The notes under the pieces: generated by a model
Seen by the model: the letters and a program-made list of their open reading frames with translations, nothing else
What the model was told of the DNA's origin: nothing
Databases searched by the model: none
Shown here: positions 52,284 to 61,251 of the stretch, in pieces
Layout: every line of letters begins with the position of its first letter
Position numbering within the stretch: position 1 is the stretch's first letter
Position numbers and translations under genes: made by a program
Origin: Methanocella sp.
Lineage (GTDB): Archaea; Halobacteriota; Methanocellia; Methanocellales; Methanocellaceae
Assembly: GCF_035506375.1 (NCBI RefSeq)
Contig: NZ_DATJPM010000080.1
Coordinates: 39,212 to 103,211, forward strand
DNA length: 64,000 bases
Direction of reading: 5' to 3'

Positions 52284-53339
52284 ATGGAAGAGGAACAGAT
52301 CGCGAAAGGGCTCGCCGAGAAGATAGACAGGCTGGCGGCGGGCAGAGAGATCAAGATCATGCACATATGCGGCACGCACGAGTACGCCATCACAAAGAGC
52401 GGCATCCGCTCGCTCCTGCCGAAGAACGTGAAAGTTGTCATGGGCCCGGGCTGCCCGGTGTGCGTCACCCCGCAGGCCGAAATAGACGCCGTAGTCGAAT
52501 TAGCGGAGCAGGGCAAGGTGATATGCACCTACGGCGACCTTTTAAGAGTCCCTGGCACGAAATCCTCCTTATATGATTCGGTGGGCGAGATCCATATCGT
52601 CCAGAGCATCAGCCAGGCCGTCGACTATGCCCGGGAACACCCGGACAAGGAGGTCGTGTTCATGGCCGTCGGCTTCGAGACCACGGCGCCCACTACGGCG
52701 GCCGTCGTCCTCGCCAGCCCCCCCGATAACTTTTCCATCCTGGTTTCCCACCGCCTGGTGCCCCCGGCCATGAAGTGGCTCTTGCAGCAGGGCGAGGCCA
52801 GCCTTTCAGGATTCCTGCTCCCCGGCCACGTCTGCACGATCAGCGGCATTGAGGAGTACGAGCAATTCCACGTGCCCCAGGTCATCGCGGGGTTCGAGCC
52901 ACTGCAGGTCATGTACGGCCTGTACATGCTGGTCAAACAAATAGCTGAAGGCCGGGCCGAAGTGGAGAACGCATACGCGAGCGTCGTCAAGCGCGAGGGC
53001 AACGTCAAGGCAAAGCACATGATGGCCGAGGTCTTCGACGTGTGTGACATCGTCTGGCGGGGCTTCCCCGTCATACCCGAGAGCGGCTTTAAGCTGAAGC
53101 CCCAGTTCGAGAAGTACGACGCGCTCAGGAAGTACGGCATCACGCTCAAGCAGGGCCGGGAAACGAAGGGCTGCCTGTGTAACGAGCTTCTCCGCGGCAT
53201 CAAGGAGCCCACCGACTGTAAGCTCTTCGGCAAGGCGTGCACGCCCCTGAAGCCGGTCGGCGCCTGCATGGTGTCCACCGAAGGCGCCTGCCGCATCTGG
53301 TACACGTACGGGCGCGGCGCCAAGATCGTGAAAGAGTAA
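52284..53339 (+). CDS. hypD: Hydrogenase maturation protein HypD
   Basis: Assembles the Fe(CN)2CO unit of [NiFe] hydrogenases with HypC. The CGTHE motif (IMHICGTHEYAITKSGI) and GPGCPVCVTPQAEIDA are at the N-terminus, then VVFMAVGFETTAPTTA and SGFLLPGHVCTISG. The C-terminal cysteines of the [4Fe-4S] cluster lie in GCLCNELLRG, CKLFGKACTPLKPVGACM and EGACRIWY. The 351-residue length is typical. Methanogens need it for F420-reducing and other hydrogenases. The other hyp genes are not adjacent. Confidence 0.95.
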   Translation: MEEEQIAKGLAEKIDRLAAGREIKIMHICGTHEYAITKSGIRSLLPKNVKVVMGPGCPVCVTPQAEIDAVVELAEQGKVICTYGDLLRVPGTKSSLYDSVGEIHIVQSISQAVDYAREHPDKEVVFMAVGFETTAPTTAAVVLASPPDNFSILVSHRLVPPAMKWLLQQGEASLSGFLLPGHVCTISGIEEYEQFHVPQVIAGFEPLQVMYGLYMLVKQIAEGRAEVENAYASVVKREGNVKAKHMMAEVFDVCDIVWRGFPVIPESGFKLKPQFEKYDALRKYGITLKQGRETKGCLCNELLRGIKEPTDCKLFGKACTPLKPVGACMVSTEGACRIWYTYGRGAKIVKE

Positions 53340-53446
53340 ATTTTCATCCCTTTTTTAGGTCATATTCCAGACTATACCTTTGTGGTAAAACCCATATCAG
53401 GACCGTAAAGCGATAAGCAAGTTAAAAAAAGGAGTAAGCGACACCC

Positions 53447-54445
53447 TTAGAGTGCCGCCTGATACTTTATGAATCCCCAACGGCTATACATATCGTCCAG
53501 GCAGAGGCTCAAGCTCCCCTTCGCCTCGATGACGATATAATCGTCATAGACCTGGGTATTATAGCTCTGGAAGCCCATCTTCTCCATCGCTCCCTGCAGC
53601 AGCGCCAGGTTCTGCAGGTCCGCGTCCGGTATTGTGGTATTCGTGTGTAAGATCGCGACGTACGAGTACAGGCGGTACGCCGACGTGTTTGACGGGTCGA
53701 CGGGCCCGATGGCCGCATAGTACCTGTCCGAGTAGGTCAGGTTAGAAGTCGTGCCCACAGTCTCGAACGTCATCCCGCCATTGGATATCTGCTTGTACTT
53801 GAGCTCGTCGAACAGGTCCGAATAGTTCTTGTAGGCGCTCGCGTTGCTGCCGAACATCACGTTGATGACCGGCGCCACGTTCTCGATCCGGCCGCTCACA
53901 ACGGGCACGGTCGAGGGCGTGTAGTAATACATCGAGTTGACCTGTTTCGCGATCACTCCGTTAATATCGTAATAGTCCGGATAGCTCGTGTTGATCTTCG
54001 AGGTCCCAAAATCTGTCAGGGACACGAACTGGTCGCTGAAGCTGCCGAAGTGCCCCGCCGGGTATATTGCGAACAGGTCCCGCTTCGGGCTAACGCCGAA
54101 GATTTGGGAAGACGGAAGCGAGCCCTTTAGCCAGATATAGCTATCGACGGCATTGCTGAGCACGGAATCGTTCTTCAGGTCCGCGTACCGCGCAAAACCC
54201 GCCCCCTGCGGGATGAGGCTGAGGCCGTCCTGGATGCCGCCGAACGCCCTGGTCGTGCTCGAGCTCTGCTCATTATTACCGATGCGGCTGGACCAGTTGC
54301 TGCTCGCCACATAGGCGACGACGGTCCCCAGCATGGTCACGACCAGAAACAGCGGTATTATCATCTTTTTCCAGTCCCTCTGCTGTTTCTTGCCCTTCTT
54401 CGAAGCGCTTTTGGCTTTTTTACCCTTATCGTTATCCTTCGCCAT
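53447..54445 (-). CDS. Single-pass membrane protein with extracytoplasmic domain (unknown)
   Basis: A 332-residue protein. The lysine-rich N-terminus (KDNDKGKKAKSASKKGKKQQ) is cytoplasmic, followed by one helix MIIPLFLVVTMLGTVVAYVA and an outside domain of about 270 residues. Asn-x-Ser/Thr sites are frequent (NSMYYYTPS, NASAYKNYSD, NTSAYRLYS). I recognise no family. Tyr and Asn are abundant. It lies behind PAN, but PAN has a terminator of its own, so it is probably a separate unit. Confidence 0.6.
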   Translation of the reverse strand: MAKDNDKGKKAKSASKKGKKQQRDWKKMIIPLFLVVTMLGTVVAYVASSNWSSRIGNNEQSSSTTRAFGGIQDGLSLIPQGAGFARYADLKNDSVLSNAVDSYIWLKGSLPSSQIFGVSPKRDLFAIYPAGHFGSFSDQFVSLTDFGTSKINTSYPDYYDINGVIAKQVNSMYYYTPSTVPVVSGRIENVAPVINVMFGSNASAYKNYSDLFDELKYKQISNGGMTFETVGTTSNLTYSDRYYAAIGPVDPSNTSAYRLYSYVAILHTNTTIPDADLQNLALLQGAMEKMGFQSYNTQVYDDYIVIEAKGSLSLCLDDMYSRWGFIKYQAAL

Positions 54446-54534
54446 ATAGACCTACGCCTCTAGTGTATAGAAGCCTTAAGATGGCCTTCGTATTTATATT
54501 ATGCGCAGGCGAAAATAAGGATGGATAAGGACTA

Positions 54535-54565
54535 TAAAAAAAGTAATATACGGGGCTTGCGCCCC
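54535..54565 (-). terminator. Hairpin plus T-run behind the PAN gene
   Basis: On the minus strand, GGGGC-GCAA-GCCCC is followed, after a short spacer, by a T-run (the A-run at 54535-54542 of the plus strand). It lies directly after the PAN stop codon. Confidence 0.6.
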
Positions 54566-54574
54566 ATTTTAATC

Positions 54575-55804
54575 TTAAGCGTACACCGTGTTGGGCGGCG
54601 CTAAGGCGACTTCTTCCTTGTGGATGACCTTCTTGATCGCCTTCTCGAAGTCGTCGGCGCTGACCGACTTGCTGCGCCTCCTGATGGCGAACATGCCGGC
54701 CTCGGTGACGATGGACTTGATGTCGGCACCGCTGACCTCGGACATCTCCTTGAGAATCTTGGGCACGTCCACGTCGGCGTCCATGGTCATCTTCCGGGTG
54801 TGGATCTTGAAGATCGCCTCACGGCCCTTCTCATCGGGCAGGGGGATCTCGATGATACGGTCGAACCGGCCGGGCCTCAGAATGGCCGGGTCCAGCATGT
54901 CGATACGGTTCGTGGCCGCCATTATGCGCACGTTGCCCCGGTCGGTGAAGCCGTCCATCTCGGACAGGAGCTGCATCATGGTCCTGTTCACTTCGGCGCT
55001 GCCGGTGGTGCCGTCGTGCGTACGCCTTCCGCCCACGGCGTCAAGCTCGTCGATGAAGATGATGCTCGGCGCCTTGTCTCGGGCCATCTGGAACAGGTCA
55101 CGCACAAGCTGGGCTCCCTCGCCGATGAACTTATGGACGAGCTCGGAGCCCGACATGCGGATAAAGGTCGATTTGGACGCATGCGCCACGGCCTTGGCCA
55201 GTAAGGTCTTGCCGGTGCCGGGAGGGCCGTACAGCAGCACGCCCCGGGGCGCCTCGATGCCCACGCTGGCGAACAGCTCGGGCTCGGTGAGGGGCAGCTC
55301 GACGGTCTCGACGACCTCGCGGATCTGGTCCTCCAGGCCGCCGATGTCCTCGTAGCTCACGCCGGGGGCCTCGATGACCTCCATGACCCTTGCCCTAACG
55401 TCGGCCGGCTTCTCCAGGATCTTAACGATGGCCAGGGAGTTATTTACCGCCACGCGGGTGCCCAGCTCCAGCTTGCCCAGGATCTCGTCCGACGGTTTCG
55501 TTAAAACCTCCTGGTTGTTGCCATGCTGGCGTAAAAGGACCATGCCGCCGTCGACGATCTCGATGACGCTGGCGATGAATAAAGGAGTCCTCCTGAGGTG
55601 GGCGACCTCCTGCTGGAGCCGCTGGATCTCCTTTAGATTATTACTATTCATGATAGTGGATTCGAAGAGCCGGGATTTGAGCTCCTCGTACTGGAGCTTG
55701 AGCAGGTCGAGCTCTTCCTGGATAGATTGCTTCTCCTTTTCGAGGGCCTGGCTCTCAGCCAGCGGCTCCGAGAAAGGTTCAGCGGGAGAATCTGTCTTCG
55801 TCAT
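54575..55804 (-). CDS. pan: Proteasome-activating nucleotidase
   Basis: The AAA+ ring that unfolds proteins for the 20S proteasome. The N-terminal coiled coil (about residues 15-75; KEKQSIQEELDLLKLQYEEL) leads to the OB domain. Walker A is GVLLYGPPGTGKTLLAKAVA, Walker B SIIFIDELDAVG, sensor MAATNRIDMLDPAILRPGRF with the arginine finger. The C-terminus ends VYA, fitting the HbYX motif that docks into the proteasome. I chose ATG 55804, since GTGAT lies 5-6 bases upstream; ATG 55822 would add six codons. The 409-residue length is usual. Confidence 0.96.
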   Translation of the reverse strand: MTKTDSPAEPFSEPLAESQALEKEKQSIQEELDLLKLQYEELKSRLFESTIMNSNNLKEIQRLQQEVAHLRRTPLFIASVIEIVDGGMVLLRQHGNNQEVLTKPSDEILGKLELGTRVAVNNSLAIVKILEKPADVRARVMEVIEAPGVSYEDIGGLEDQIREVVETVELPLTEPELFASVGIEAPRGVLLYGPPGTGKTLLAKAVAHASKSTFIRMSGSELVHKFIGEGAQLVRDLFQMARDKAPSIIFIDELDAVGGRRTHDGTTGSAEVNRTMMQLLSEMDGFTDRGNVRIMAATNRIDMLDPAILRPGRFDRIIEIPLPDEKGREAIFKIHTRKMTMDADVDVPKILKEMSEVSGADIKSIVTEAGMFAIRRRSKSVSADDFEKAIKKVIHKEEVALAPPNTVYA

Positions 55805-55868
55805 ATAAATCACTTTTAACACTAGTGTCTTTTAAATCTTTTGTGGTTTCCGCTTATTTTTTCCGCCT

Positions 55869-56531
55869 TTATAGCGGAATATCGGTGCAGCAAATTGTTT
55901 TCTTAATCTGGGCCTGGGCGATGCGGAGGCAGTTATACGCGTTCGCGAGCCCGCTCTTCAGCGCCGGGGCGTCGCCCGTCCGCCAGTAGCTGTCCATCGC
56001 CGCCCTCGTGTCCGGGATGATGGCGTCCGGCCGGCGGGCGAGGCCGTAGTAGCTCTCCACGTAGTCGAGCTCCGCCGAGGGCAGGCTCATGTTCTCCTTG
56101 ACGAAGGCGCAGGTATCGTGCCGGCGGAGCCGACCGAGCGGCCGCCTCAGCGACGCATACAGCTCCGGATGCTCATTTTTCGCGCGGGCTAATAAATAAG
56201 GCACGTCGAAGCCCTCGTCGGGCGAGTCGGAGGCGCCATAGTGGGCGGCCAGCGTGCCTCCATCGAACATATCGAGATAGGCGGCGAAATCCCGCAATAT
56301 AAGCTTCTCTTCCAGCAGCGTCGGGGCGCCGGCGACGAACAATCTCGTATAGGCCTTGCTGATCGAGCTCAGGTTATTCGTGTGGGCCGCAGCTATTAAG
56401 CATATGGCTGATTCCGGGCGCGGGTAGTCCTCCCTGGAGTACGCCATCACGTCCACGGCCACCAGCACGCTGCCCACGAACTCGCCCGAGATACGCAGCG
56501 GGTCGATCTCGTACTGCAGGGTCTGGCTCAT
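55869..56531 (-). CDS. Hypothetical protein (unknown family)
   Basis: A 220-residue, mostly helical protein. Blocks such as LRISGEFVGSVLVAVDVMAY, KAYTRLFVAGAPTLLEEKLI and LRRHDTCAFVKENMSLPSAE are visible but match no family I know. The last residues are KTICCTDIPL. I used ATG 56531 (the frame extends to 56558). It is separate from PAN by about 65 bp and is divergent from thrS. Confidence 0.5.
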   Translation of the reverse strand: MSQTLQYEIDPLRISGEFVGSVLVAVDVMAYSREDYPRPESAICLIAAAHTNNLSSISKAYTRLFVAGAPTLLEEKLILRDFAAYLDMFDGGTLAAHYGASDSPDEGFDVPYLLARAKNEHPELYASLRRPLGRLRRHDTCAFVKENMSLPSAELDYVESYYGLARRPDAIIPDTRAAMDSYWRTGDAPALKSGLANAYNCLRIAQAQIKKTICCTDIPL

Positions 56532-56674
56532 AAGTAGAGGTATAATGGCTGTGGGCAAAAACGTTACGATAATGACCGCAGTAAAAGTATTGGCATTTCC
56601 TCCGGTATATCTTTATAAGGTATCCCGCTAGTTAAGTATAATAGACCGGCGGGGTTTCGCTGGAGGCTACACGC

Positions 56675-58111
56675 TTGATGAGTAAGGCAAAAAACAGGGA
56701 GGACGTCGTAAAGAACATCAGCAGCAGACACTTCATTTTCACGCCTGACGGCTCGGAGATACCCCTCGACCTGACTAAGCCGGAGGAAGTCCTGAAGGCG
56801 CTGAAGGACGTGGCATGCCGGCCCCTGGAATCGTACGTCGTATCCGAGGAGCTTAAGATGCCCCCCATGAAGGAGCCGCCATCCATCAAGGCCATGCAGA
56901 GCCACGAGCTCGTCGGCTACGAGCCGTCCTCGGACTCGGGCAACTTCCGGTTCTACCCCAAAGGGTATTTAATATTCGAATTGCTGAGGGACTGGGCTTA
57001 CGATATCGCCGTCAACCGGTTCAAGGCCATCCAGGTGGACTCGCCGCTGCTGTTCGACTGGGACGACCCCCAGATCAAGGAGCAGGCCGGCACGTTCCAC
57101 GAGAGGCACTATACCGTTAAAACGCCCGATAACCCCGATAAGGAGTTCATCCTGCGTTTCGCGGGCGACTTCGGACTGTTCAAGATAATGAAGGACGCCA
57201 CCATCAGCTACCGTAATCTGCCGCTCCGCATGTACGAGTTCAGCAACAGCTTCCGGTACGAGCGAGACGGCGAGCTGTCCGGCCTCAAGCGGCTCCGGGC
57301 ATTCCACATGCCCGACATCCACTGCTTCTGCCGGGACATCGACGAGGGGTGGAACGAGTACCAGGAGCTCTACCGCAATTACGCCGACCTGTGCGACGCC
57401 TCAGGCGTCGAGTACGCCGTCGTGTTCCGCATCGTTGATTCTTTTTACCTCCAGAACAAGTCGCGGATCGCCGACCTTGTGAAGTACTCGAACATGCCGG
57501 CCTTCGTGGAAGTGCTCAGCGACATGAAGCACTACTGGGCCGTCAAGAACGAGTTCCAGGGCGTGGATTCGACGAGAAGCTGCATCCAGCTGTCGACCGT
57601 GCAGCTCGACGTCAAGGACGCCGCCGTCTACGGCATCGACTACACGGACAGCGACGGAAAGAAAAAAGGCTGCATCATCTGCCATTCGAGCATCGGCAGC
57701 ATCGAGCGCTGGTACTACTCCATACTGGAGGAGGCACTGAAGAGGGAGACGCCCACGCTGCCGATCTGGCTCTCGCCCACGCAGGTACGCATCATACCAG
57801 TCTCGGAGAAGCAGCTCAACTATTGTAAGTATCTGGACATCGACGGCGTGCGCCTGGACGTGGACGACGGCGACGATACGCTTTCCAAAAAGATCGCCCG
57901 CGCCAGCATGGAGTGGGTGCCCTACGTGGCCGTCGTAGGCGATAAGGAGGTCGAGTCGGGCCTCTTCTCCGTGAGCATCCGCGAGAGCGGCAGGCGCGTC
58001 TCGATGACGAAGGACGAGCTGGCCCGCGAGGTAAAAAAGAGCTGCGCCGGCCGGCCTTACAGGCCTCTGCCGCTGCCCAAGCTCCTGAGCCAGCGGCCGG
58101 TATTCCGCTAA
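56675..58111 (+). CDS. thrS: Threonyl-tRNA synthetase, catalytic form without editing domain
   Basis: The product is 478 residues. It aligns with the catalytic and anticodon-binding part of archaeal ThrRS: RHFIFTPDGSEIPLDL, HELVGYEPSSDSGNFRFYPK, ISYRNLPLRMYEFSNSFRYE (motif 2), LKRLRAFHMPDIHCFCRDID and LSPTQVRIIPVSEKQLNY (anticodon domain). Full-length archaeal ThrRS has about 140 more residues at the front, a D-Tyr deacylase-like editing domain that removes Ser. That domain is absent, and the 116-bp upstream gap cannot hold it. The zinc-ligand position read as RFAACFG in Pyrococcus reads RFAGDFG here (Asp165), while His216 and His337 fit the other two ligands. Confidence 0.88.
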   Translation: MMSKAKNREDVVKNISSRHFIFTPDGSEIPLDLTKPEEVLKALKDVACRPLESYVVSEELKMPPMKEPPSIKAMQSHELVGYEPSSDSGNFRFYPKGYLIFELLRDWAYDIAVNRFKAIQVDSPLLFDWDDPQIKEQAGTFHERHYTVKTPDNPDKEFILRFAGDFGLFKIMKDATISYRNLPLRMYEFSNSFRYERDGELSGLKRLRAFHMPDIHCFCRDIDEGWNEYQELYRNYADLCDASGVEYAVVFRIVDSFYLQNKSRIADLVKYSNMPAFVEVLSDMKHYWAVKNEFQGVDSTRSCIQLSTVQLDVKDAAVYGIDYTDSDGKKKGCIICHSSIGSIERWYYSILEEALKRETPTLPIWLSPTQVRIIPVSEKQLNYCKYLDIDGVRLDVDDGDDTLSKKIARASMEWVPYVAVVGDKEVESGLFSVSIRESGRRVSMTKDELAREVKKSCAGRPYRPLPLPKLLSQRPVFR

Positions 58112-58185
58112 GGTTCTCCCGTGCTGACATAAGGTATATGTAAGGTAAGGGCTACAATTCATTAACATAATTACCTTTATACAGT

Positions 58186-59394
58186 ATGGGGAAGGGAAAA
58201 ATGCAAGGCAACACGGTCGTCAAGGCGATGGCTGCCATCGCCGTACTCATTTTCATATCGGCGCTCGCCCTGACGGTCTACAGGTCCGGCGGCGCCGCCC
58301 TGAACTGGCAGATGGGCGCGGACGACCCCCTAAAAAAAATATACCCGTCGGACGACGGCCTTTACGTCGTCGGCACCTCGAATATTTCCCTGGTCGACGC
58401 CGCGGGCAAGACACTCTGGTCGATCCCGTTCCCGAACACCGCGCAGTCGGCCTACATTAACGGGCGGCTGCTGGTCTATTCGCAGAGCTCCGGCCTCAAC
58501 GCCGTCGGGGCGGACGGCACGCTGAAGGCGCTGACGCGGCAGAGCATGAACTACCCGCCGACCGCGGGCCCGGACGACACGATACTTATCCGCTCCTATG
58601 ACCTGCTTTCGGCCATTGACCTCTCGGGCCGAGAGCAATGGAACGCCTCTGGCCTGGTCTCCGATCCCGTCATGGACGGAAACGGGAACGTATACTTTTT
58701 CACGCGCCCGCCGGAGCACATGGTAGACGTCTACCTTGACTGCATCTCCCCGGGAGGGAGCCTGCGATGGTCCATCCAGTACCCGGGATATGATTCCACC
58801 ACGAAGCTCAAGGCCGCCAGAGACGACGGCGTCTACGTCTACGACGAGCCCGGGGGCGTCCTGGACTGCTTGAGCAGCTATGGAAACGTCAGGTGGGACC
58901 ATACGATGCCCTACCTGGGCCAGTATAGCCTGGTGGAGGACGAGCACCACTGGCTGTACATGTTCTACATGTTCGGCACAGTGCACGTCGTAAATGAGCA
59001 GGGCACGCTGATCGGCAAGTTCAACCCGGCCATGACGTACGGCGCGAACCTGAGCTATATGCCCTCCGTGTGCAACGGCACGATCTATGTCGCCGGGGAT
59101 TCCGGAAAGAACGCGACGGCCCTCTACGCCCTGAGCATCGACGGCTCGTTAAAGTGGAAGCACACATTTAATGGCAGCGCGTCCCCCGCCATCTACGCCG
59201 GGAAAGATATCGTCTGCATCGGCGCCGATACTAAAAACGGCCCGGTCCTGTACGTCGTCGACAGCCTGCAGGGCGACCTGATATTCACCTACAACTCGGG
59301 CGACGGCAGCGGCTGGGAGCAGGTCTACATCGACGAGAACGACACGATATACGCGAAGACCTGCGGCGGAATGCTGTACGCGCTGAAAGGTTAG
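58186..59394 (+). CDS. Membrane-anchored PQQ-like beta-propeller protein
   Basis: A 402-residue protein. The N-terminal anchor is VKAMAAIAVLIFISALALTV (about residues 10-30). Seven or so beta-propeller blades follow, with WxxPF and YxxDG repeats: PSDDGLYVVGTSNISLVDAA, GKTLWSIPFPN, IDLSGREQWNASG, GSLRWSIQYPG, GNVRWDHTMPYLGQYS and DGSLKWKHTFNGSASPA. No catalytic residues are visible; such propellers bind proteins or sugars outside the cell. It is followed 41 bp later by the first gene of the glycan block. Confidence 0.75.
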   Translation: MGKGKMQGNTVVKAMAAIAVLIFISALALTVYRSGGAALNWQMGADDPLKKIYPSDDGLYVVGTSNISLVDAAGKTLWSIPFPNTAQSAYINGRLLVYSQSSGLNAVGADGTLKALTRQSMNYPPTAGPDDTILIRSYDLLSAIDLSGREQWNASGLVSDPVMDGNGNVYFFTRPPEHMVDVYLDCISPGGSLRWSIQYPGYDSTTKLKAARDDGVYVYDEPGGVLDCLSSYGNVRWDHTMPYLGQYSLVEDEHHWLYMFYMFGTVHVVNEQGTLIGKFNPAMTYGANLSYMPSVCNGTIYVAGDSGKNATALYALSIDGSLKWKHTFNGSASPAIYAGKDIVCIGADTKNGPVLYVVDSLQGDLIFTYNSGDGSGWEQVYIDENDTIYAKTCGGMLYALKG

Positions 59395-59435
59395 CATCAC
59401 AAAGTAATAAATACTCACGCGCCGATTCTAACTGG

Positions 59436-60113
59436 GTGGAGCACGTGGGCGTACTTGACTTGTTACTGGGAAAGCATGAAGAGGCCGGGCCGGTGGACGT
59501 GACGGGATTGTTCGATCAGGGCGTAAAGGATACCGCGGATACGAGGACGATAAACGATAGCCCGACGCTGAACAACGCCATCATGGAGTACCAGAGCCCG
59601 GATAACGTCGAAAAGAGCGAGATATTCACCTTCGACAGCGAAATACGGAGAGCGCCCGACTTCTATCTGCCCTACTACTGGGCGGCGACCGCCCGCTTCG
59701 ACAAGGGCAACTTCGAGGAGGCGAAAAAGATCCTGCTCGATGGGATAAAGAACTGTAAGATCAAGAGCGTCCTATGCCGCCGGCTCGGCGAGTTCTACTT
59801 GCTGAAGGGCGACGTCGAGAACGCCCTCTACTGGCTCTTCACGACCACTTTTGCGGACACGAGCAACATCGATTATCACTCCTATCTCTACCTGGCCTAC
59901 ATCTACGAAGTCTATGGCATGAAGAAAGCCGTGGCCTGGGCGCTGCGCCGGGGCCGGGGCATCTCCTACAAGATACTGTTGCAGGCCGCGGAGTACTCGA
60001 TCAAAAAGAAGGAGAAGATCAAGGGGATCGTCCAGGCCCATAAGAGCGAGGCAATCGCGAAGAAGCTCGAGGACTATTACCGGTATGCGAAGCCCGCGCT
60101 GAAAACCCTCTGA
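59436..60113 (+). CDS. TPR-like helical protein of the glycan cluster (unknown)
   Basis: A 225-residue protein. DFYLPYYWAATARFDKGNFE, AKKILLDGIKNCKIKSVLCR and LGEFYLLKGDVENALYWLFT look like tetratricopeptide-type helices, with a basic C-terminus. The start is GTG 59436 or GTG 59445 (MGVLDLLLGK). It is 61 bp before a glycosyltransferase gene in the same direction, so it is probably co-transcribed. It may help assemble the glycan machinery; the function is unknown. Confidence 0.6.
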   Translation: MEHVGVLDLLLGKHEEAGPVDVTGLFDQGVKDTADTRTINDSPTLNNAIMEYQSPDNVEKSEIFTFDSEIRRAPDFYLPYYWAATARFDKGNFEEAKKILLDGIKNCKIKSVLCRRLGEFYLLKGDVENALYWLFTTTFADTSNIDYHSYLYLAYIYEVYGMKKAVAWALRRGRGISYKILLQAAEYSIKKKEKIKGIVQAHKSEAIAKKLEDYYRYAKPALKTL

Positions 60114-60174
60114 CGTCCGGCCTGCTACGAAAAGTATAAGCCTGCCAGTAGCGTCCGTTCATCGGGGAATCGAG

Positions 60175-61251
60175 ACGAAGGCGGCCATCTTTCACGATTA
60201 CTTTCGCTTTATAGGCGGCGGCGAAAAGCTCGTCCTTACGCTGGCCCGCGGCCTCGGCGCCGATATAATCACCACCGACGTAGACCATTCTCTCGTCGAG
60301 AAGCTGGGGTTCGGCGATGTCAGGATCATAAGCCTGGGCCCTCTCGTGAAGGCCGAGCCGCTGCGGCAGATCCAGGCGGCATATAAGTTTTCGGCGTGCA
60401 ACTTCCGGCGCCAGTACGACTTTTTCATCCTCAGCGGCAACTGGGCGCACTACGCCTCGCGAAGGCATCACCCGAACTTATACTATGATCACGCCCACGT
60501 CCGCGTATTTTATGATCTGAGGGACGAAACCATAAGGTCCCTGAAGTCGCCGCTGTCCCGGCTCGCGGCGCGCGCCTGGATCGGCCTCCATAGCCGCCTG
60601 GACCGGCGCTCGATCGCGCACGTGGACCGGGTGGTCGCCAATAGCGAGTTCACGGCCGGCCGCTTTAAGAAATACCTGGGCAGGGACAGCGTCGTGGTAT
60701 ACCCGCCCGTGGACACGGCGAAATTCCACTACGCCGGCGATGATGGCTACTGGCTGTCCGTCAACCGGCTATTTCCCGAGAAGCGCATCGAGCTGCAGCT
60801 CGAGGCCTTTGCCCGGATGCCCGACGAGCGGCTGGTCATCGTCGGCGGGAGCGACCGGGGCGACTATTCAAACTCGTACGCCAGCGATATCAAGTCGAAG
60901 CTGCCGCCGAATGTAAAGCTCCTATCCAGCATCTCCGAGGAGGAGCTGGCCGGATACTACGGCCACTGCCGGGGGCTGATCGCGACCTCGAAGGACGAGC
61001 CCTTCGGCATGAGCGCCGTCGAGGCCATGGCCAGCGGCAAGCCCGTCGTCGCCGTGAGAGAGGGCGGATACGTGGAGACAGTCATCGACGGCGTGACGGG
61101 ATATCTCGTCGATGCAGATATCGGGGAGATCGTTCGTGCCGTAAAAGAGGTCTCGCGGGACCCCCTGAAATATAAGTATCGATGCATCGAGCAGGCCGGG
61201 AAATATGACGTTGGCCGGTTCCTCGAGGGGATGAAGGCGCTGTTACCATGA
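60175..61251 (+). CDS. Glycosyltransferase family 4, apparent ACG start
   Basis: A 358-residue GT-B enzyme, if read from 60175. (ACG)KAAIFHDYFRFIGGGEKLVL is the expected GT4 opening, with the GGGEK loop. VVANSEFTAGRFKKYLGRDS, YWLSVNRLFPEKRIELQLEA and DEPFGMSAVEAMASGKPVVA (E-x7-E sugar-nucleotide motif) follow. The codon where ATG is expected is ACG, with GGGGA 6 bases upstream, and no ATG, GTG or TTG occurs in frame between the stop at 60100-60102 and GTG 60346. The start is therefore ACG, or a T-to-C change. It ends ATGA, overlapping the GT2 gene by 4 bp. Confidence 0.85.
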   Translation, partial: TKAAIFHDYFRFIGGGEKLVLTLARGLGADIITTDVDHSLVEKLGFGDVRIISLGPLVKAEPLRQIQAAYKFSACNFRRQYDFFILSGNWAHYASRRHHPNLYYDHAHVRVFYDLRDETIRSLKSPLSRLAARAWIGLHSRLDRRSIAHVDRVVANSEFTAGRFKKYLGRDSVVVYPPVDTAKFHYAGDDGYWLSVNRLFPEKRIELQLEAFARMPDERLVIVGGSDRGDYSNSYASDIKSKLPPNVKLLSSISEEELAGYYGHCRGLIATSKDEPFGMSAVEAMASGKPVVAVREGGYVETVIDGVTGYLVDADIGEIVRAVKEVSRDPLKYKYRCIEQAGKYDVGRFLEGMKALLP

